From Candidatus Parabeggiatoa sp. nov. 2 (GTDB taxonomy: Bacteria; Pseudomonadota; Gammaproteobacteria; Beggiatoales; Beggiatoaceae), in contig NBMI01000028.1 of NCBI GenBank assembly GCA_002085445.1, positions 47,542-111,541 on the forward strand: 64,000 bases of DNA. The letters run 5' to 3'. Numbering within the stretch: position 1 is the first letter of the stretch; each line of letters opens with the position of its first letter. Both the position numbers and the translations under genes were made by a program. The notes under the pieces were generated by a model. That model saw only the letters and a list, made by a program, of their open reading frames with translations, had not been told where the DNA came from and ran no database searches. Positions 9,447 to 18,847 of this stretch are shown piece by piece.

Positions 9447-9759
9447 GAGGTTCATGCATAGTACCCAATTTATTAACAAATCTTCACAAACAATACCAAT
9501 TCTTCGGCAGATGCTGGAAAAAATGATTGACTTTTATGATAATTTTTTATATTATCCCGCGTTAGAAAGCGGCAGGTATATGGTTCAGTACTCATCCTTC
9601 CGTACTGGTAAAACCTGAGACTTACAATCTATCAATTTGCTTTTCCCCAAGCGAATTCAGATTGTCTAAAGCGGCTCTCGATAATTTTCGGTAGCCTTTG
9701 GTAGATTCACCCACTCTTAGGAGTGCTATTGTTAACTTTTGTTAACATAAATGAATCGG
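9447..9759 (+). repeat. ~313-bp dispersed structured repeat, copy B
   Basis: Aligns along its length with 3071-3384. The longest identical blocks are the first 36 bp, 'ggcaggtatatggttcagtactcatcc', 'acttacaatctatcaat', 'aagcgaattcagattgt', 'cgataattttcggta' and 'cccactcttaggagtgctattgttaac'. The stem-forming parts are kept: here the middle hairpin pairs CAGTAC with GTACTG. It lies between proW and proX, antisense to both. Confidence 0.65.
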
Positions 9760-9907
9760 CAATAACATCCTTGATTTACAATAGCTTGCATGCATTAATC
9801 CACATACATCAGCCGTCATTGGTAATTTTAATGCGCCATTACCCATTACCCATTACCCATTATTCATTTTTCATTTTTCATTATCCATTACCCATTACCC
9901 ATTACCA

Positions 9908-10744
9908 CTATTTTTTTTGACCAATCTTTTGGCTTAGACGGTCAAGAATCATCGCTAAAATCACTATCGCAATGCCAGCTTGAAAACCCCTGCCAGCTTC
10001 CAGTCGTTGTATGGCCTTCCACACTTCACCGCCTAAGCCACCAGCACCAATCATAGCCGCAATGACTACCATAGACAATGCCAACATAATCGTCTGGTTG
10101 ATGCCGGCCATGATTGTGGGAACAGCGAGGGGCAATTGTAGCTTAAATAATTTCTGAAGCTTGGTAGAACCAAAAGCATCCGCCGCTTCAATCAGTTCAG
10201 CCGGCACCTGCTTGATGCCTAAACAGGTGAGGCGGATAGCCGGGGGCATGGCAAAAACTAGGGTAGAAAAAATAGCTGAGACCTCGCCCAGTCCAAAAAA
10301 AGGTATGGCTGGAATCAAGTAAACAAAAGCCGGCATCGTTTGCATGAAATCCATCAGCGGCATAATGAGACGGTAGGCCGTTCTGGACAAGGCGGCCAGT
10401 ATGCCCATAGGGAGGCCCACCAAGACAGCGAGGAAAGTAGCGACAAGGACTAGAGTCAGCGTCGCCATGGTGGGTTCCCATAAGCGCAAATTCCAGAGCA
10501 AACCTAAGCCAATGGCGGTAAATATACCTACCTTGCGTCCTGCCAGCCACCAACCCATCAGGCTGAAAATAACAATCACCACATAAGGCGGGAAGAACAT
10601 CAGGCCCTCGACGATGTGTTCAATCACTTCCTTCAAATCTTTACTGATGGCCTTGGTTAAAAAGGCGAAGTTCTCAGTCATAAAATCTAGACCGCTATCA
10701 ATCCAATCATCTAGTGGTAGCTTAGGCACCGAGAATTTTTCCAT
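9908..10744 (-). CDS. proW: Glycine betaine ABC transporter, permease (ProW type)
   Basis: A 278-residue inner-membrane permease with about six membrane segments. The binding-protein-dependent transport motif (EAA loop) is visible as ELIEAADAFGSTKLQKLFKLQLPLAVPTIMAGINQ, which docks on the ATPase. The N-terminal ~45 residues (LPLDDWIDSGLDFMTENF) match the leader region typical of ProW. Its ATG shares the base at 10744 with the last base of proV, so the two are translationally coupled. Together with ProV and ProX it imports glycine betaine and/or proline betaine. Confidence 0.92.
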   Translation of the reverse strand: MEKFSVPKLPLDDWIDSGLDFMTENFAFLTKAISKDLKEVIEHIVEGLMFFPPYVVIVIFSLMGWWLAGRKVGIFTAIGLGLLWNLRLWEPTMATLTLVLVATFLAVLVGLPMGILAALSRTAYRLIMPLMDFMQTMPAFVYLIPAIPFFGLGEVSAIFSTLVFAMPPAIRLTCLGIKQVPAELIEAADAFGSTKLQKLFKLQLPLAVPTIMAGINQTIMLALSMVVIAAMIGAGGLGGEVWKAIQRLEAGRGFQAGIAIVILAMILDRLSQKIGQKK

Positions 10745-11934
10745 TAAATATTCTCCCTTTTAGCCAGTGCCGCTAGGACACCGCTATAAACAATTACTCC
10801 TTGAAGTTGACGTTCTTCATCCACCACCGGCACCTGCCAAGGCCATTCAACTAAGATAGAAATCAGCGTTGTGAGAGGAGCGGTGGAAGTCACTGTCGGA
10901 ACTTTCTCCTGAATAAGACTCGCTATGCTTTTATCACCTCGTTCCACCGCCGCACTTGCGGCTTTTACTTGCACCATGCCCTGTAGTGTATTATCGTCAT
11001 GCTTCACGACCAAAATGCCAGAGAGACATTCACTATTCATCTTGTCGAGGACAGTGCGAGGATTATCGTCAGGGTAAGCCACAACACGAGCCTGTGTCAG
11101 CACGGATTTAGCGGTAAGCACTTTGGACTTGTCCACATTCTCCACAAATCGCCTTACATAATCATTGGCGGGAGCCATGAGGATTTCTTCTGGCGTACCA
11201 ACCTGAACCACCTGTCCGTCTTTCATCAAAACCACACGATTGCCTATCTTGAGCGCTTCATCCAAGTCGTGAGTAATAAAAAGAATAGTCTTCTTCATGC
11301 GATCTTGCAGAGAATTCAATTCATTCTGCATATCACCACGTATCAGCGGATCCAACGCACTGAATGCCTCATCCATCAAGAGAATATCAGGGTCTACCGC
11401 AAGGGCACGGGCTAAGCCTACACGCTGCTGCATCCCGCCGCTGAGTTGGCTAGGCTTGGCATCCTCCCAGCCTTCCAAACCCACCAACTTCAGCGCGTCC
11501 CGCGCCTTCTCCTGCCGCAACTCCTTGTCTACCTTCTGAATTTCCAGACCATATTCAACGTTGTTGAGTATGTTACGATGGGGAAATAGGGCAAAATGTT
11601 GAAAGACCATGCCAAACTTATGGCGGCGCAGTTCTAATAGTTCGTCATGATCTAAGGTTGTGATGTCCTCTCCATCTATGAATATTTGGCCTGAAGTGGG
11701 TTCAATGAGACGATTGATGCTGCGAATAAGGGTAGACTTGCCACTCCCGCTGAGTCCCATCACCACCAAGATTTCACCTTCAGGTACTTCAAAAGAAACG
11801 TCGGCCAAACCAACGGCCTGCCCGGTTTGGTTAAAGATGTCATCTTTACTTGTGCCTTGGGAGAGAAGCTTCAGGGCACGCTCAGGATGAGGCCCGAAAA
11901 TCTTCGTTAGGTTGACAGCACTGATTTTTTCCAT
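10744..11934 (-). CDS. proV: Glycine betaine ABC transporter, ATP-binding protein with CBS domains (ProV type)
   Basis: A 396-residue ATPase driving betaine uptake. Seen, numbered from the ATG at 11934: Walker A GLSGSGKST (60-68), ABC signature LSGGMQQR (164-171), Walker B ILLMDEAFSALDP (184-196), then two CBS-type repeats (about 270-395) that in the family sense ionic strength. The ATG is preferred because MEKISAVNLTKIFGPHPERA aligns with the ProV start; an in-frame GTG nine codons upstream would add residues encoded by a TGATCA-centred dispersed palindrome. There is no clear ribosome-binding site for either. Overlaps proW by one base. Confidence 0.93.
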   Translation of the reverse strand: MEKISAVNLTKIFGPHPERALKLLSQGTSKDDIFNQTGQAVGLADVSFEVPEGEILVVMGLSGSGKSTLIRSINRLIEPTSGQIFIDGEDITTLDHDELLELRRHKFGMVFQHFALFPHRNILNNVEYGLEIQKVDKELRQEKARDALKLVGLEGWEDAKPSQLSGGMQQRVGLARALAVDPDILLMDEAFSALDPLIRGDMQNELNSLQDRMKKTILFITHDLDEALKIGNRVVLMKDGQVVQVGTPEEILMAPANDYVRRFVENVDKSKVLTAKSVLTQARVVAYPDDNPRTVLDKMNSECLSGILVVKHDDNTLQGMVQVKAASAAVERGDKSIASLIQEKVPTVTSTAPLTTLISILVEWPWQVPVVDEERQLQGVIVYSGVLAALAKRENI

Positions 11935-12016
11935 TGTATATTTCAGTTTTTCAGTGATCACTGTTCAGTTGAACAGTGATCAGTTGAACAGTGATCAGTT
12001 TGTCAGTGACCACTTA

Positions 12017-12862
12017 TCAGTTATCACTGTTCACTGTCTTACGAAAATGCAGAATTCCCCAAGACAGATTTCTTTTAGCACCCGTTTCAATCCAATGATT
12101 TAGGCCTACTTTCATACGATCAAGATATTCTTGAGAGCAAACTGTAAGTAGTTCGTCGTAGCGAGCTTCAAGTTCTTGTAAAACGTGGCTGTAATGGTTA
12201 ACCAATTGTTCTGTCATTTCAATGAATTGAACTTTTTCAAAGCCAAGCTCTTCGGCTGTCTTCGTATAAAATCCAATGGAACCCATTGATTCAAGATGAA
12301 GTCTATCTAAAACCGGTTGCAATACCCCTTCGGGGCAATCATCGCTTTGCATAGGATCAGTAAAAATAAACTCACCCTTCGGTTTGAGGACGCGATAAAC
12401 TTCTTCAAGCACTTTGCGGCGATTGCCACTGTGCAAAATCGCGTCTTGAGACCAAACAATATCATATTGTTGATCTTCTGACGGAATGGCTTCAAAGTTG
12501 CCGTCTATAACCAGAATTTTGTTGCCAAAAAAAACCTGCTCTTGGTTTAACTGGCGATTACGTTGATTTTGAACTTCACTCAGATTGAGGCAGTCAACGT
12601 GACATGCAGTCGTTTTTACCAGATAGCGGGCGGAACCTCCATAGCCAGCACCGATATCCAACACACGGCTGTTCTCATTCAAGGTGAGCATTGACGCGAT
12701 TTTTTGAACGGTGCGATGGCTTGCATCGAAAATCGATTCGTTTTCGTAAATGCCAATGTGAATATCTTCACCACCCCAGATAGTTGCGTAAAAAATATCC
12801 GCTTCATCGCTGTTGTAGTAAGTGCGGGCTGTTTCTACCGTCGTCGAATATTCGGATGTCAT
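12017..12862 (-). CDS. Sarcosine/dimethylglycine N-methyltransferase (SDMT)
   Basis: A 281-residue class I SAM-dependent methyltransferase. It should methylate sarcosine to dimethylglycine and then to glycine betaine (EC 2.1.1.157 activity in the family). Seen: the family N-terminus (ARTYYNSDEADIFYATIWGGEDIHIGIY, residues 12-39), SAM motif I VLDIGAGYGGSARYLV (67-82), CHVDCLNLSEVQNQRN (motif II region) and VWSQDAILHS (motif IV). Length is standard for the SDMT family. Its ATG directly follows the GSMT stop codon (TAAATG), so the two are coupled. Together they convert glycine to betaine in three steps. The specific assignment rests on the close match of the N-terminal block and the GSMT pairing. 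Confidence 0.92.
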   Translation of the reverse strand: MTSEYSTTVETARTYYNSDEADIFYATIWGGEDIHIGIYENESIFDASHRTVQKIASMLTLNENSRVLDIGAGYGGSARYLVKTTACHVDCLNLSEVQNQRNRQLNQEQVFFGNKILVIDGNFEAIPSEDQQYDIVWSQDAILHSGNRRKVLEEVYRVLKPKGEFIFTDPMQSDDCPEGVLQPVLDRLHLESMGSIGFYTKTAEELGFEKVQFIEMTEQLVNHYSHVLQELEARYDELLTVCSQEYLDRMKVGLNHWIETGAKRNLSWGILHFRKTVNSDN

Positions 12863-13681
12863 TTATTGACTTTCTCCATTTTCTTCAGGTTCGTATTTCT
12901 TCTCGGCAACATGGACAAAAAAGTCTGGATCGTCTTTGCGATAGGTTTCCTTAAAATCCCCGTAGGTAGTGATGCGCTGAAAACCCACCTCCGTCATCAG
13001 AGTCCGCACATAATTTTTGCGTAGCGGATACATATTCAGATGAAAAAACGATTTATCGGGAAATTCATAGCGAAAACGGGCTAAACCCTCATCCACATGC
13101 TCAGGCTCGGCTTTTACATTGTCTCCACAATAATAATAAATGTGTTTTGAAGAAAAACCCTGATCGAGGATACTATCATAGTTACGTTGATCCAAGATGA
13201 GAATACCGTCATGACGTAGCGCGGCATAAAATTCCGCCAAGGTTTTGCGACGCTCTCTCTCTGAGAAGAGATGAGTAAAAGAATTGCCGAGACAAATAAT
13301 GGCATCAAACTTTTCGTGCACATCGCGGCTGAGCCAGCGCCAGTCGGCATGCACAGTGCGTAGGATGAGGTTTCGGCGGCGGGCATTTTCAAACGCTTTA
13401 GCAAGCATCACAGGACTACCATCCACGCTGACGACTTCAAAATCCGCCTGAAGCAAACGCACTGAATGAAAACCGGTACCCGTTGCAGCATCCAGAACTT
13501 TGTGAGCGCCTCTTTCACGCAAAACATCAATAAAAAAATGGCCTTCGCTTTCTGCTCGTGCCTCCCAATCGATCAATTGATCCCAACGTTCAACAAAGCT
13601 CTCAATGTATTCAGCTTTGTACTGATCTGTTTCACGAACAGCAACCGGATTGGGGCCGTAATCTTGTTTCTGAGTCGTCAT
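12863..13681 (-). CDS. Glycine/sarcosine N-methyltransferase (GSMT)
   Basis: A 272-residue class I methyltransferase that takes glycine to sarcosine and then dimethylglycine (EC 2.1.1.156 in the family), the first two steps of the glycine route to betaine. Seen: YGPNPVAVRETDQYKAEYIESFVERWDQLIDWEARAESEG at the N-terminus (family-specific), SAM motif I KVLDAATGTGFHSVRLL (61-77), VVSVDGSPVMLAKA (acidic residue for the ribose) and DAIICLGNSFTHLF (motif IV). It is the first gene of the unit GSMT-SDMT, and proV follows 83 bp downstream on the same strand, so the whole block may be one osmoregulated transcript. Confidence 0.93.
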   Translation of the reverse strand: MTTQKQDYGPNPVAVRETDQYKAEYIESFVERWDQLIDWEARAESEGHFFIDVLRERGAHKVLDAATGTGFHSVRLLQADFEVVSVDGSPVMLAKAFENARRRNLILRTVHADWRWLSRDVHEKFDAIICLGNSFTHLFSERERRKTLAEFYAALRHDGILILDQRNYDSILDQGFSSKHIYYYCGDNVKAEPEHVDEGLARFRYEFPDKSFFHLNMYPLRKNYVRTLMTEVGFQRITTYGDFKETYRKDDPDFFVHVAEKKYEPEENGESQ

Positions 13682-14335
13682 AGAACTTCCTGTTTTTAGA
13701 GTTCCCTTAATAAATCTCTCGTTGCCACGCGCTCTAAAAATACGCTAAGTGAATTAGTGGGTTATAGTTAGCACCGTTACAAACTTAGTAGCTCTTGACA
13801 CACCCCCAGCCCCTCTCAAAATGACTAATTAATAATTAATTGTTAATAATTAACGATTAATTACCCCCAGCCCCTCTCAAAAGGAATAATTACCCCCAGC
13901 CCCTCTCAAAAGGAATAATTAATTCTTAATTTGTCCCCTTTGGAGAGGGGATGCCTGGGTGTGTTACGGTATATCTCGCACAGCGAATGAGCGAGCTTCG
14001 CTACGATAAAAAAAGCGCGGAAATAATAAACACCATCATGTTATTATAAATATAATAAATGTAGTTTCATTGAGTGGTATAAAATCACTAATCACACTCT
14101 CAAACAAGACGGTATTTTGTATTGTTCATTTGTAACGATCATTTTTGCATAAATAAATTGACATTGATAACACTATATGATATATCGCTATTGCTGTCAG
14201 CCGTTTGAGCGAATGACTTTTGGACGTAGGGCGGAATGGAAAATAGCAAAGCGCCGTAAAACCCACAAAGGTAATCTACAAGTGCTCAAGTGAGTAAACG
14301 GTGCCACACTCACTTTTTTAAGGAGGACACGTTTG
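13682..14335. other. Spacer with CCCCCAGCCCCTCTC repeats
   Basis: Divergent intergenic region between GSMT (minus) and the SEL1 protein (plus). At 13800-13965 'cccccagcccctctcaaaa' occurs three times and once inverted ('cctttggagaggggatgcctgggtgtg'), a repeat type often seen as dispersed MITE fragments. No gene seen. Confidence 0.55.
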
Positions 14336-15094
14336 ATGATAAAGCACCGGTTTTTACTTTTTCTACTAACTCTTTACTCGGCAGCATTAACACAGTCAGG
14401 CTGTACGACGACTCGCCCAAATACTTCAACAACCAAAAGTTCAACGCCAAGTCTTTCCACTCCCCCATCGTCTGCCCTAGCCAAGAAAAAAGCGGCCCCA
14501 GCCAAGGAAAAAGCCGTTTCAGTTGAGACATTATATAAACAAGGCATTGAGTATTATGAAAATAATTATTTTATCCAAGCCGCCCTGAAATTTCGCAAAG
14601 CGGCTGAGCAAGGCCATGCGGATGCACAATTCAAACTGGCAACCTTGTACTACGACGGCAAAGGTGTTTCTCGGGATGCGGCCCAAACCGCACAGTGGTA
14701 TCGCAAAGCGGCTGAGCAAGGTCATGCGGATGCACAATTCAAACTGGCAAGCATGTACTACGACGGCAAAGGTGTTTCTCGGGATCCGGCCCAAACCGTA
14801 CACTGGTATCGCAAGGCCGCAGAGCAGGGCCATGCGGATGCCCAACGCTTTCTCGGCGCATTGTACTTTGTTGGCAGCGGCGTTCCCCAAGATTATAGTC
14901 AGGCCAAACACTGGTATCGCAAAGCCGCAGAACAGGGTCATGCGGAGGCCCAGTTGAGTTTAGGGATGATGTATTTCAACGGCACGGGCATCCCGCTGGA
15001 CTTGCAACAAGCTAAAAAATGGTTGTCGCTCGCTGCCGAACAAGGAAATCAAGACGCTATCGCCGCGCGCGAAAAAGTGGCTAATATTCAGTGA
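14336..15094 (+). CDS. SEL1-repeat (TPR-like) lipoprotein or secreted protein
   Basis: A 252-residue solenoid protein. The start is the ATG at 14336, with AGGAGG at 14321-14326. A signal peptide ends in LTQSGC (Cys23), a loose lipobox; then comes a Thr/Ser/Lys-rich linker (about 24-60). From about 65 there are four 36-residue SEL1 repeats (consensus AEQGHADAQFKLA.LYYDGKGVSRD.AQ...WYRKA) and a partial one. Repeats 1 and 2 are almost identical at the DNA level, showing recent duplication. SEL1 proteins scaffold partner proteins, often in envelope stress or polysaccharide synthesis; no partner is indicated here. Confidence 0.85.
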   Translation: MIKHRFLLFLLTLYSAALTQSGCTTTRPNTSTTKSSTPSLSTPPSSALAKKKAAPAKEKAVSVETLYKQGIEYYENNYFIQAALKFRKAAEQGHADAQFKLATLYYDGKGVSRDAAQTAQWYRKAAEQGHADAQFKLASMYYDGKGVSRDPAQTVHWYRKAAEQGHADAQRFLGALYFVGSGVPQDYSQAKHWYRKAAEQGHAEAQLSLGMMYFNGTGIPLDLQQAKKWLSLAAEQGNQDAIAAREKVANIQ

Positions 15095-15267
15095 TCAGTT
15101 TTTCAGTGAACAGTGATCAGTGAACCGATCAATGATCATTCATTTTTTCAGTGATCAGTCAGTTTTTCGGTAATAGGTAATGGGTGGTGAATCCGTGATT
15201 ATGAATGTTGGAAACACTTTGGATTACTTATACCGCCGGGCATTGCCCAGCAAAGGTTCAATTAATG

Positions 15268-15388
15268 TAGGACTTACGCACTCATCAAACTATGATTTTA
15301 TTGAAAAACTATCCAACTAACGGCATGGGCTTTTCAGACGTAACTGATTGAATACTCACTCATTTTATTTTTCAATGCGTAAGTCCTA
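15268..15388. repeat. MITE-like element, TAGGACTTACGC family, copy 2
   Basis: 121 bp from TAGGACTTACGCA to TGCGTAAGTCCTA, a perfect 13-bp terminal inverted repeat ending in TA on both sides. No ORF. Same family as 5912-6041 and 19382-19553. Confidence 0.68.
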
Positions 15389-15537
15389 TAATGGTTAAAT
15401 TATCTGATGAAGATCGAAATTGCATTGATTGCAGACGAGGCGCTGAACCACAACCACGGAGATAAGCAATAAACTTTTCAGATAAATACTTTGGCTGGAG
15501 TCCAAGATTTATCTTGGACGGATATTTTCTGTGACTG

Positions 15538-15625
15538 AGTACCCGTGCAAAAGTTTGTCGGTATTTTGACGACGAAAACGACTGTTTTTGTTAAGTTTAT
15601 TTTTTAAAATATCTGCACGAGTACT
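15538..15625. repeat. ~90-bp MITE-like element, AGTACCCGTGC family, copy 1
   Basis: Begins AGTACCCGTGCA and ends TGCACGAGTACT (terminal inverted repeat with one mismatch). The interior 'aaagtttgtcggtattttgacgacgaaaacg' is shared with the copy at 19969-20059. Confidence 0.6.
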
Positions 15626-15722
15626 TACTATATAACCGAAAAACTGATTTCGTCGGCAAAAGTTTTTTACATCAGGAAAAACTTTTGCCTGGAACACTGA
15701 GAACGAGAACGATCACTGAAAA

Positions 15723-16454
15723 TTACTGTTTAGATTCAAGGAGAGGAATCAGTTTATCTGCCGGGAGATAACCGGGCAGCAACTCGCCATTGGATAATAC
15801 CATCGCCGGCGTACCAGTAATACCTATGCGTTGGCCCAATTCGTATTGGCTTTTTACGGGATTCTTGCACCATGCCGGTTTAACCTGGCGTCTCGCCTTG
15901 GCATCCGTCATGGCTTGTTGTCGATCTTTGGCACACCACACCGACACCATTTTTTTATAAGTGGGTGAGCCGACACCGGCACGCGGAAACGCTAAATAAC
16001 GCACTTTGACACCGGCCTTATTGAGTGCGGGGATTTCTTGATGGAATTTGGCACAGTACCCACAATCCACGTCGGTAAATACGTTAACCGTGTACCTCGT
16101 CTTTGTTTCAGGGGCAAAAACGACCATCTTGCGTTCCTTGACGGCATTGATGGCTTTCTTACGCATGGGGTTCTGCTCTTGACGCAGTTGGGCACGTCTT
16201 TCGTTGGTCAGATTTTTGTTCTTGTAAACATCATAAATGTTACCTGCCACGATATAGCGACCATCCGCGCTGATATAGAGTATGTCGCCGCCGTCCCCTA
16301 CCACTTCGTATAATCCCTTGATAGGGGTGGGAGCCAGACGAACCTCTTCTCCAAATACACGCTTTGCGGTATCCTTTAGAGCACTAGGGATTTTTTCAGC
16401 CGCCAAGGTTAATGAACTTATAGCTAATAAAGCCAACATCAAATAAATACGCAT
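15723..16454 (-). CDS. dsbC: Thiol:disulfide interchange protein DsbC
   Basis: A 243-residue periplasmic disulfide isomerase. Signal peptide at 1-18 (ending LTLAA), an N-terminal dimerisation domain (about 20-85, with DILYISADGRYIVAGNIYDV), a linker helix and a thioredoxin-fold domain. Active site CGYC is at 131-134 and the cis-proline loop is GTPAMV. A second cysteine pair (VWCAKD...PAWCKN) matches the structural disulfide of DsbC. Length is standard. It lies 24 bp after yajQ in the same direction and may be the last gene of that operon. Confidence 0.93.
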   Translation of the reverse strand: MRIYLMLALLAISSLTLAAEKIPSALKDTAKRVFGEEVRLAPTPIKGLYEVVGDGGDILYISADGRYIVAGNIYDVYKNKNLTNERRAQLRQEQNPMRKKAINAVKERKMVVFAPETKTRYTVNVFTDVDCGYCAKFHQEIPALNKAGVKVRYLAFPRAGVGSPTYKKMVSVWCAKDRQQAMTDAKARRQVKPAWCKNPVKSQYELGQRIGITGTPAMVLSNGELLPGYLPADKLIPLLESKQ

Positions 16455-16478
16455 AAGCGCTCCTATAATTGTAATGAG

Positions 16479-16961
16479 TTAATCTCGAAAATTACTAAAT
16501 TGTAACGGCAAACCCAAGTCCTTCTCACGTAACAAAGCAATAATTTGCTGTAAATCGTCGCGTTTTTTTGCCGTCACGCGCACCTGTTCACCTTGAATCG
16601 AGGCTTGCACTTTGAGTTTAGTGTCTTTTATCGCTTTGACAATTTTTTTAGCAACGTCCTTATTTATACCTTGCTTGATACTCATTGGCAAACGCGCACG
16701 ACGATTTTGGATTTCAGGTTGCCCCGGTTCTAACGCGGCAATCTCAACACCACGTTTTGCAAGTTTTTTATGCAAAATATCTGTCATTTGCTCCAGTTGA
16801 AATTCATTTTCGGCATGTAAAGTTAAGGTATCCTCAGTGTATTCTACATGCGCGTCAGAATCTTTAAAATCAAACCGCGCAGAGACTTCTCTATTAGTTT
16901 GATCAATGGCATTAGACAATTCATGCAAATTGACTTCTGAGACGATATCGAAGGATGGCAT
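16479..16961 (-). CDS. yajQ: YajQ family cyclic-di-GMP-binding / nucleotide-binding protein
   Basis: A 160-residue protein matching the full length of the YajQ family (MPSFDIVSEVNLHELSNAIDQTNREVSARFDFKDSDAHVEY at the N-terminus and FSNFRD at the end). YajQ has two ferredoxin-like RNP domains; homologues in Xanthomonas and Pseudomonas bind c-di-GMP and act as a co-regulator. It follows rplS after 14 bp, so it probably belongs to the ribosomal operon's transcript. Confidence 0.95.
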   Translation of the reverse strand: MPSFDIVSEVNLHELSNAIDQTNREVSARFDFKDSDAHVEYTEDTLTLHAENEFQLEQMTDILHKKLAKRGVEIAALEPGQPEIQNRRARLPMSIKQGINKDVAKKIVKAIKDTKLKVQASIQGEQVRVTAKKRDDLQQIIALLREKDLGLPLQFSNFRD

Positions 16962-16975
16962 AACGACTGTTCCTG

Positions 16976-17365
16976 TTATTGGGTCTTTTTGGCAACAATT
17001 TTTTCCTTGATACGGGCTGCTTTACCACGCCGACTACGCATGTAATAAAGTTTAGCACGCCGCACATCGCCGCGCCGCTTGACTTCAATGGACTTAATCA
17101 ACGGGCTATAAGTTTGAAATACCCGTTCTACGCCTTCTCCATGTGATATTTTGCGTACTGTAAAGGCCGAATTCAAGCCCCGATTACGCTTGGCAATGAC
17201 TAAACCTTCAAAGGCTTGGAAACGCTCCTTGTCACCTTCTTTGACTTTGACTTTGACGATGATGGTATCTCCCGGACTGAAAGCCGGTATTTTCTCGTTT
17301 CCTTTGTCATCCCGTTCTAACTGGCTCATATGTTCCTTTTCGAGCGTGGCAATGATGTTACTCAT
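16976..17365 (-). CDS. rplS: 50S ribosomal protein L19
   Basis: A 129-residue L19. Seen: [62 protein letters not shown], the family core, and the basic C-terminal [20 protein letters not shown]. It lies at the 30S-50S interface. The ATG overlaps the trmD stop by four bases (ATGA), giving translational coupling in the usual rpsP-rimM-trmD-rplS order. Confidence 0.98.
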   Translation of the reverse strand: MSNIIATLEKEHMSQLERDDKGNEKIPAFSPGDTIIVKVKVKEGDKERFQAFEGLVIAKRNRGLNSAFTVRKISHGEGVERVFQTYSPLIKSIEVKRRGDVRRAKLYYMRSRRGKAARIKEKIVAKKTQ

Positions 17366-18111
17366 TTTATACCTCCTTTGGTCTGTTCAGCAAGAAATTC
17401 AGTTAAAATTGTTTTTTGTTCAGTGGTTAACTCAAGTTTTTCTAATAGCGCCGGATGACGTTGCCAAGTCCGCCCCAAGGCTTGTTTATGTCGCCAGCGA
17501 GCGATTTCCCCATGGTTGCCAGACAACAACACGGCCGGCACTCGTTGGCCGTCAATTTCCTCAGGCCGCGTGTAATGGGGATAATCGAGTAACCCGGCAT
17601 AAAACGAATCCTCGGCCGCTGACTGTTCATGTCCCAATGCGCCCGGCAACCTGCGTGTCAAGGTATCAATGATAACCATCGCGGCCAATTCGCCACCACT
17701 GAGGACATAATCGCCTATCGACCATTCTTCGTCGATGTCTCGCTCGATAAGCCGCTCATCGACACCCTCATAGCGGCCGGCCACCATGAGTAAACGCTCG
17801 TGAGTCAATATCTGTACGCCGGCCTGATCCAAGCGGCGGCCTTGTGGCGACAGATAAATTACCCGCGTGTCGTCGCCCATGGTAGCGACGGCGGCCCGAA
17901 TGGCGGCCCGTAGCGGCTGTACTTGCATAACCATACCTGGGCCACCGCCATAAGGCCGATCATCGACGCGACGATGTTTATCTTTGGTAAAATCCCTTGG
18001 ATTCCAAGTCGATAGCTTTAATAATCCCTTTTCTAGGGCCCGGGCGGTGATGCCGCCGCAACGCAGCGCGTCGAGCATTTCTGGGAACAAAGTAATAACG
18101 CCAATGTGCAT
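17362..18111 (-). CDS. trmD: tRNA (guanine-N1-)-methyltransferase TrmD
   Basis: A 249-residue SPOUT-class methyltransferase that makes m1G37 in tRNAs with G36. The SAM-binding trefoil-knot segments are visible: [27 protein letters not shown] and [15 protein letters not shown]. The substrate-site [17 protein letters not shown] is intact. It starts [16 protein letters not shown], as in E. coli. A 219-bp spacer carrying repeat fragments separates it from rimM, unusual for this normally tight operon. Confidence 0.97.
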   Translation of the reverse strand: MHIGVITLFPEMLDALRCGGITARALEKGLLKLSTWNPRDFTKDKHRRVDDRPYGGGPGMVMQVQPLRAAIRAAVATMGDDTRVIYLSPQGRRLDQAGVQILTHERLLMVAGRYEGVDERLIERDIDEEWSIGDYVLSGGELAAMVIIDTLTRRLPGALGHEQSAAEDSFYAGLLDYPHYTRPEEIDGQRVPAVLLSGNHGEIARWRHKQALGRTWQRHPALLEKLELTTEQKTILTEFLAEQTKGGIK

Positions 18112-18330
18112 GGTAATTGGAATATCTCGCGATTAAATGAAAAATGAACATTTTAGGACTTATAAAATCACTTTCAATCAATACGTTTTTATAAGTCATC
18201 CAGGCCTCTACGCAAGCGAAAAACTTTTCAGGCAAAAGTTTCCGCAGCGGAAACTTTTGCCGACGAAGGATCATTGCCAATTACCCATTACCCATTACCA
18301 ATTACTCATTACCCATTTTTCATTTTTCAT
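18112..18330. repeat. Intra-operon spacer with a truncated ATGCGAAT-family element
   Basis: The text from 'atatctcgcgattaaatgaaaaatgaacattttagg' to 'tttttataagt' matches the left part of the element at 20084-20260. A hairpin AGGCAAAAGTTTCC...GGAAACTTTTGCC (about 18228-18260) and 'attacccattacc' microrepeats follow. A hairpin between rimM and trmD could attenuate trmD-rplS expression. Confidence 0.5.
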
Positions 18331-18840
18331 TTAAAAATCAACGTCCCAATCCACGCGCAACACGCGCTGTGCTAATTCCACCTCAAGCACCACCTTTTCA
18401 AGCAAAAAAGGAATCAAGCGTTCCCGCTCACCTTTGAGGACTAATACATCATTAGCTCCCGTCTCCAGCAAATGATCCACTTGACCCAAAGTAATACCCT
18501 CACGGTTTATCACCGTTAAACCGATCAAATCGGCCCAATAATATTCATCCTCTGGCGCGGTAGGCAGTTGGGAACGATAAACCGCAATGTCGGCACCGAG
18601 TAAACGGGCCGCTTCATCGCGGTCAGGTATCGACTCGAAACGGACAATAATGCCCTTACCGTGCGCTTTTTTCTCGCACACGGACACCGTCTGCCATTGT
18701 CCATGTAGGCAGAGTTGCCAAGGCGAGTAGTTGAGAATATTGGTGATGGGACTGGTGTAGGAATATACTTTGATCCAGCCCCGTATCCCATATAAGCCGT
18801 TGATTCGTCCGAGCATTACCGGTGTTGGTTGTTCGGACAT
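18331..18840 (-). CDS. rimM: Ribosome maturation factor RimM
   Basis: A 169-residue 30S maturation factor (processing around the S19/16S 3' domain). The N-terminal beta-barrel begins VMLGRINGLYGIRGWIKVYSYT (the GRI...G..G.V/IKV family start), and the C-terminal PRC barrel contains EYYWADLIGLTVINREGITLGQVDHLLETGANDVLVLKG and RLIPFL. Length is standard. The ATG is 7 bp after the stop of the rpsP tail frame. Confidence 0.96.
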   Translation of the reverse strand: MSEQPTPVMLGRINGLYGIRGWIKVYSYTSPITNILNYSPWQLCLHGQWQTVSVCEKKAHGKGIIVRFESIPDRDEAARLLGADIAVYRSQLPTAPEDEYYWADLIGLTVINREGITLGQVDHLLETGANDVLVLKGERERLIPFLLEKVVLEVELAQRVLRVDWDVDF

Positions 18841-18847
18841 GGCTTAG

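Larger units (their letters stand above)
15095..15722. other. Spacer made largely of mobile-element-like repeats
   Basis: In order: TGATCA palindromes (15095-15170), the TAGGACTTACGC MITE (15268-15388), a GTCCAAGAT palindrome (about 15500-15520), the AGTACCCGTGC element (15538-15625) and a GGCAAAAGTTTTT...AAAAACTTTTGCC hairpin (about 15655-15690). No gene seen. Confidence 0.6.

Noticed and set aside
14531..14957. ORFs antisense to and in another frame of the SEL1 gene
   Set aside because: Shadows of a repetitive coding sequence; the SEL1 frame is clearly the real one.
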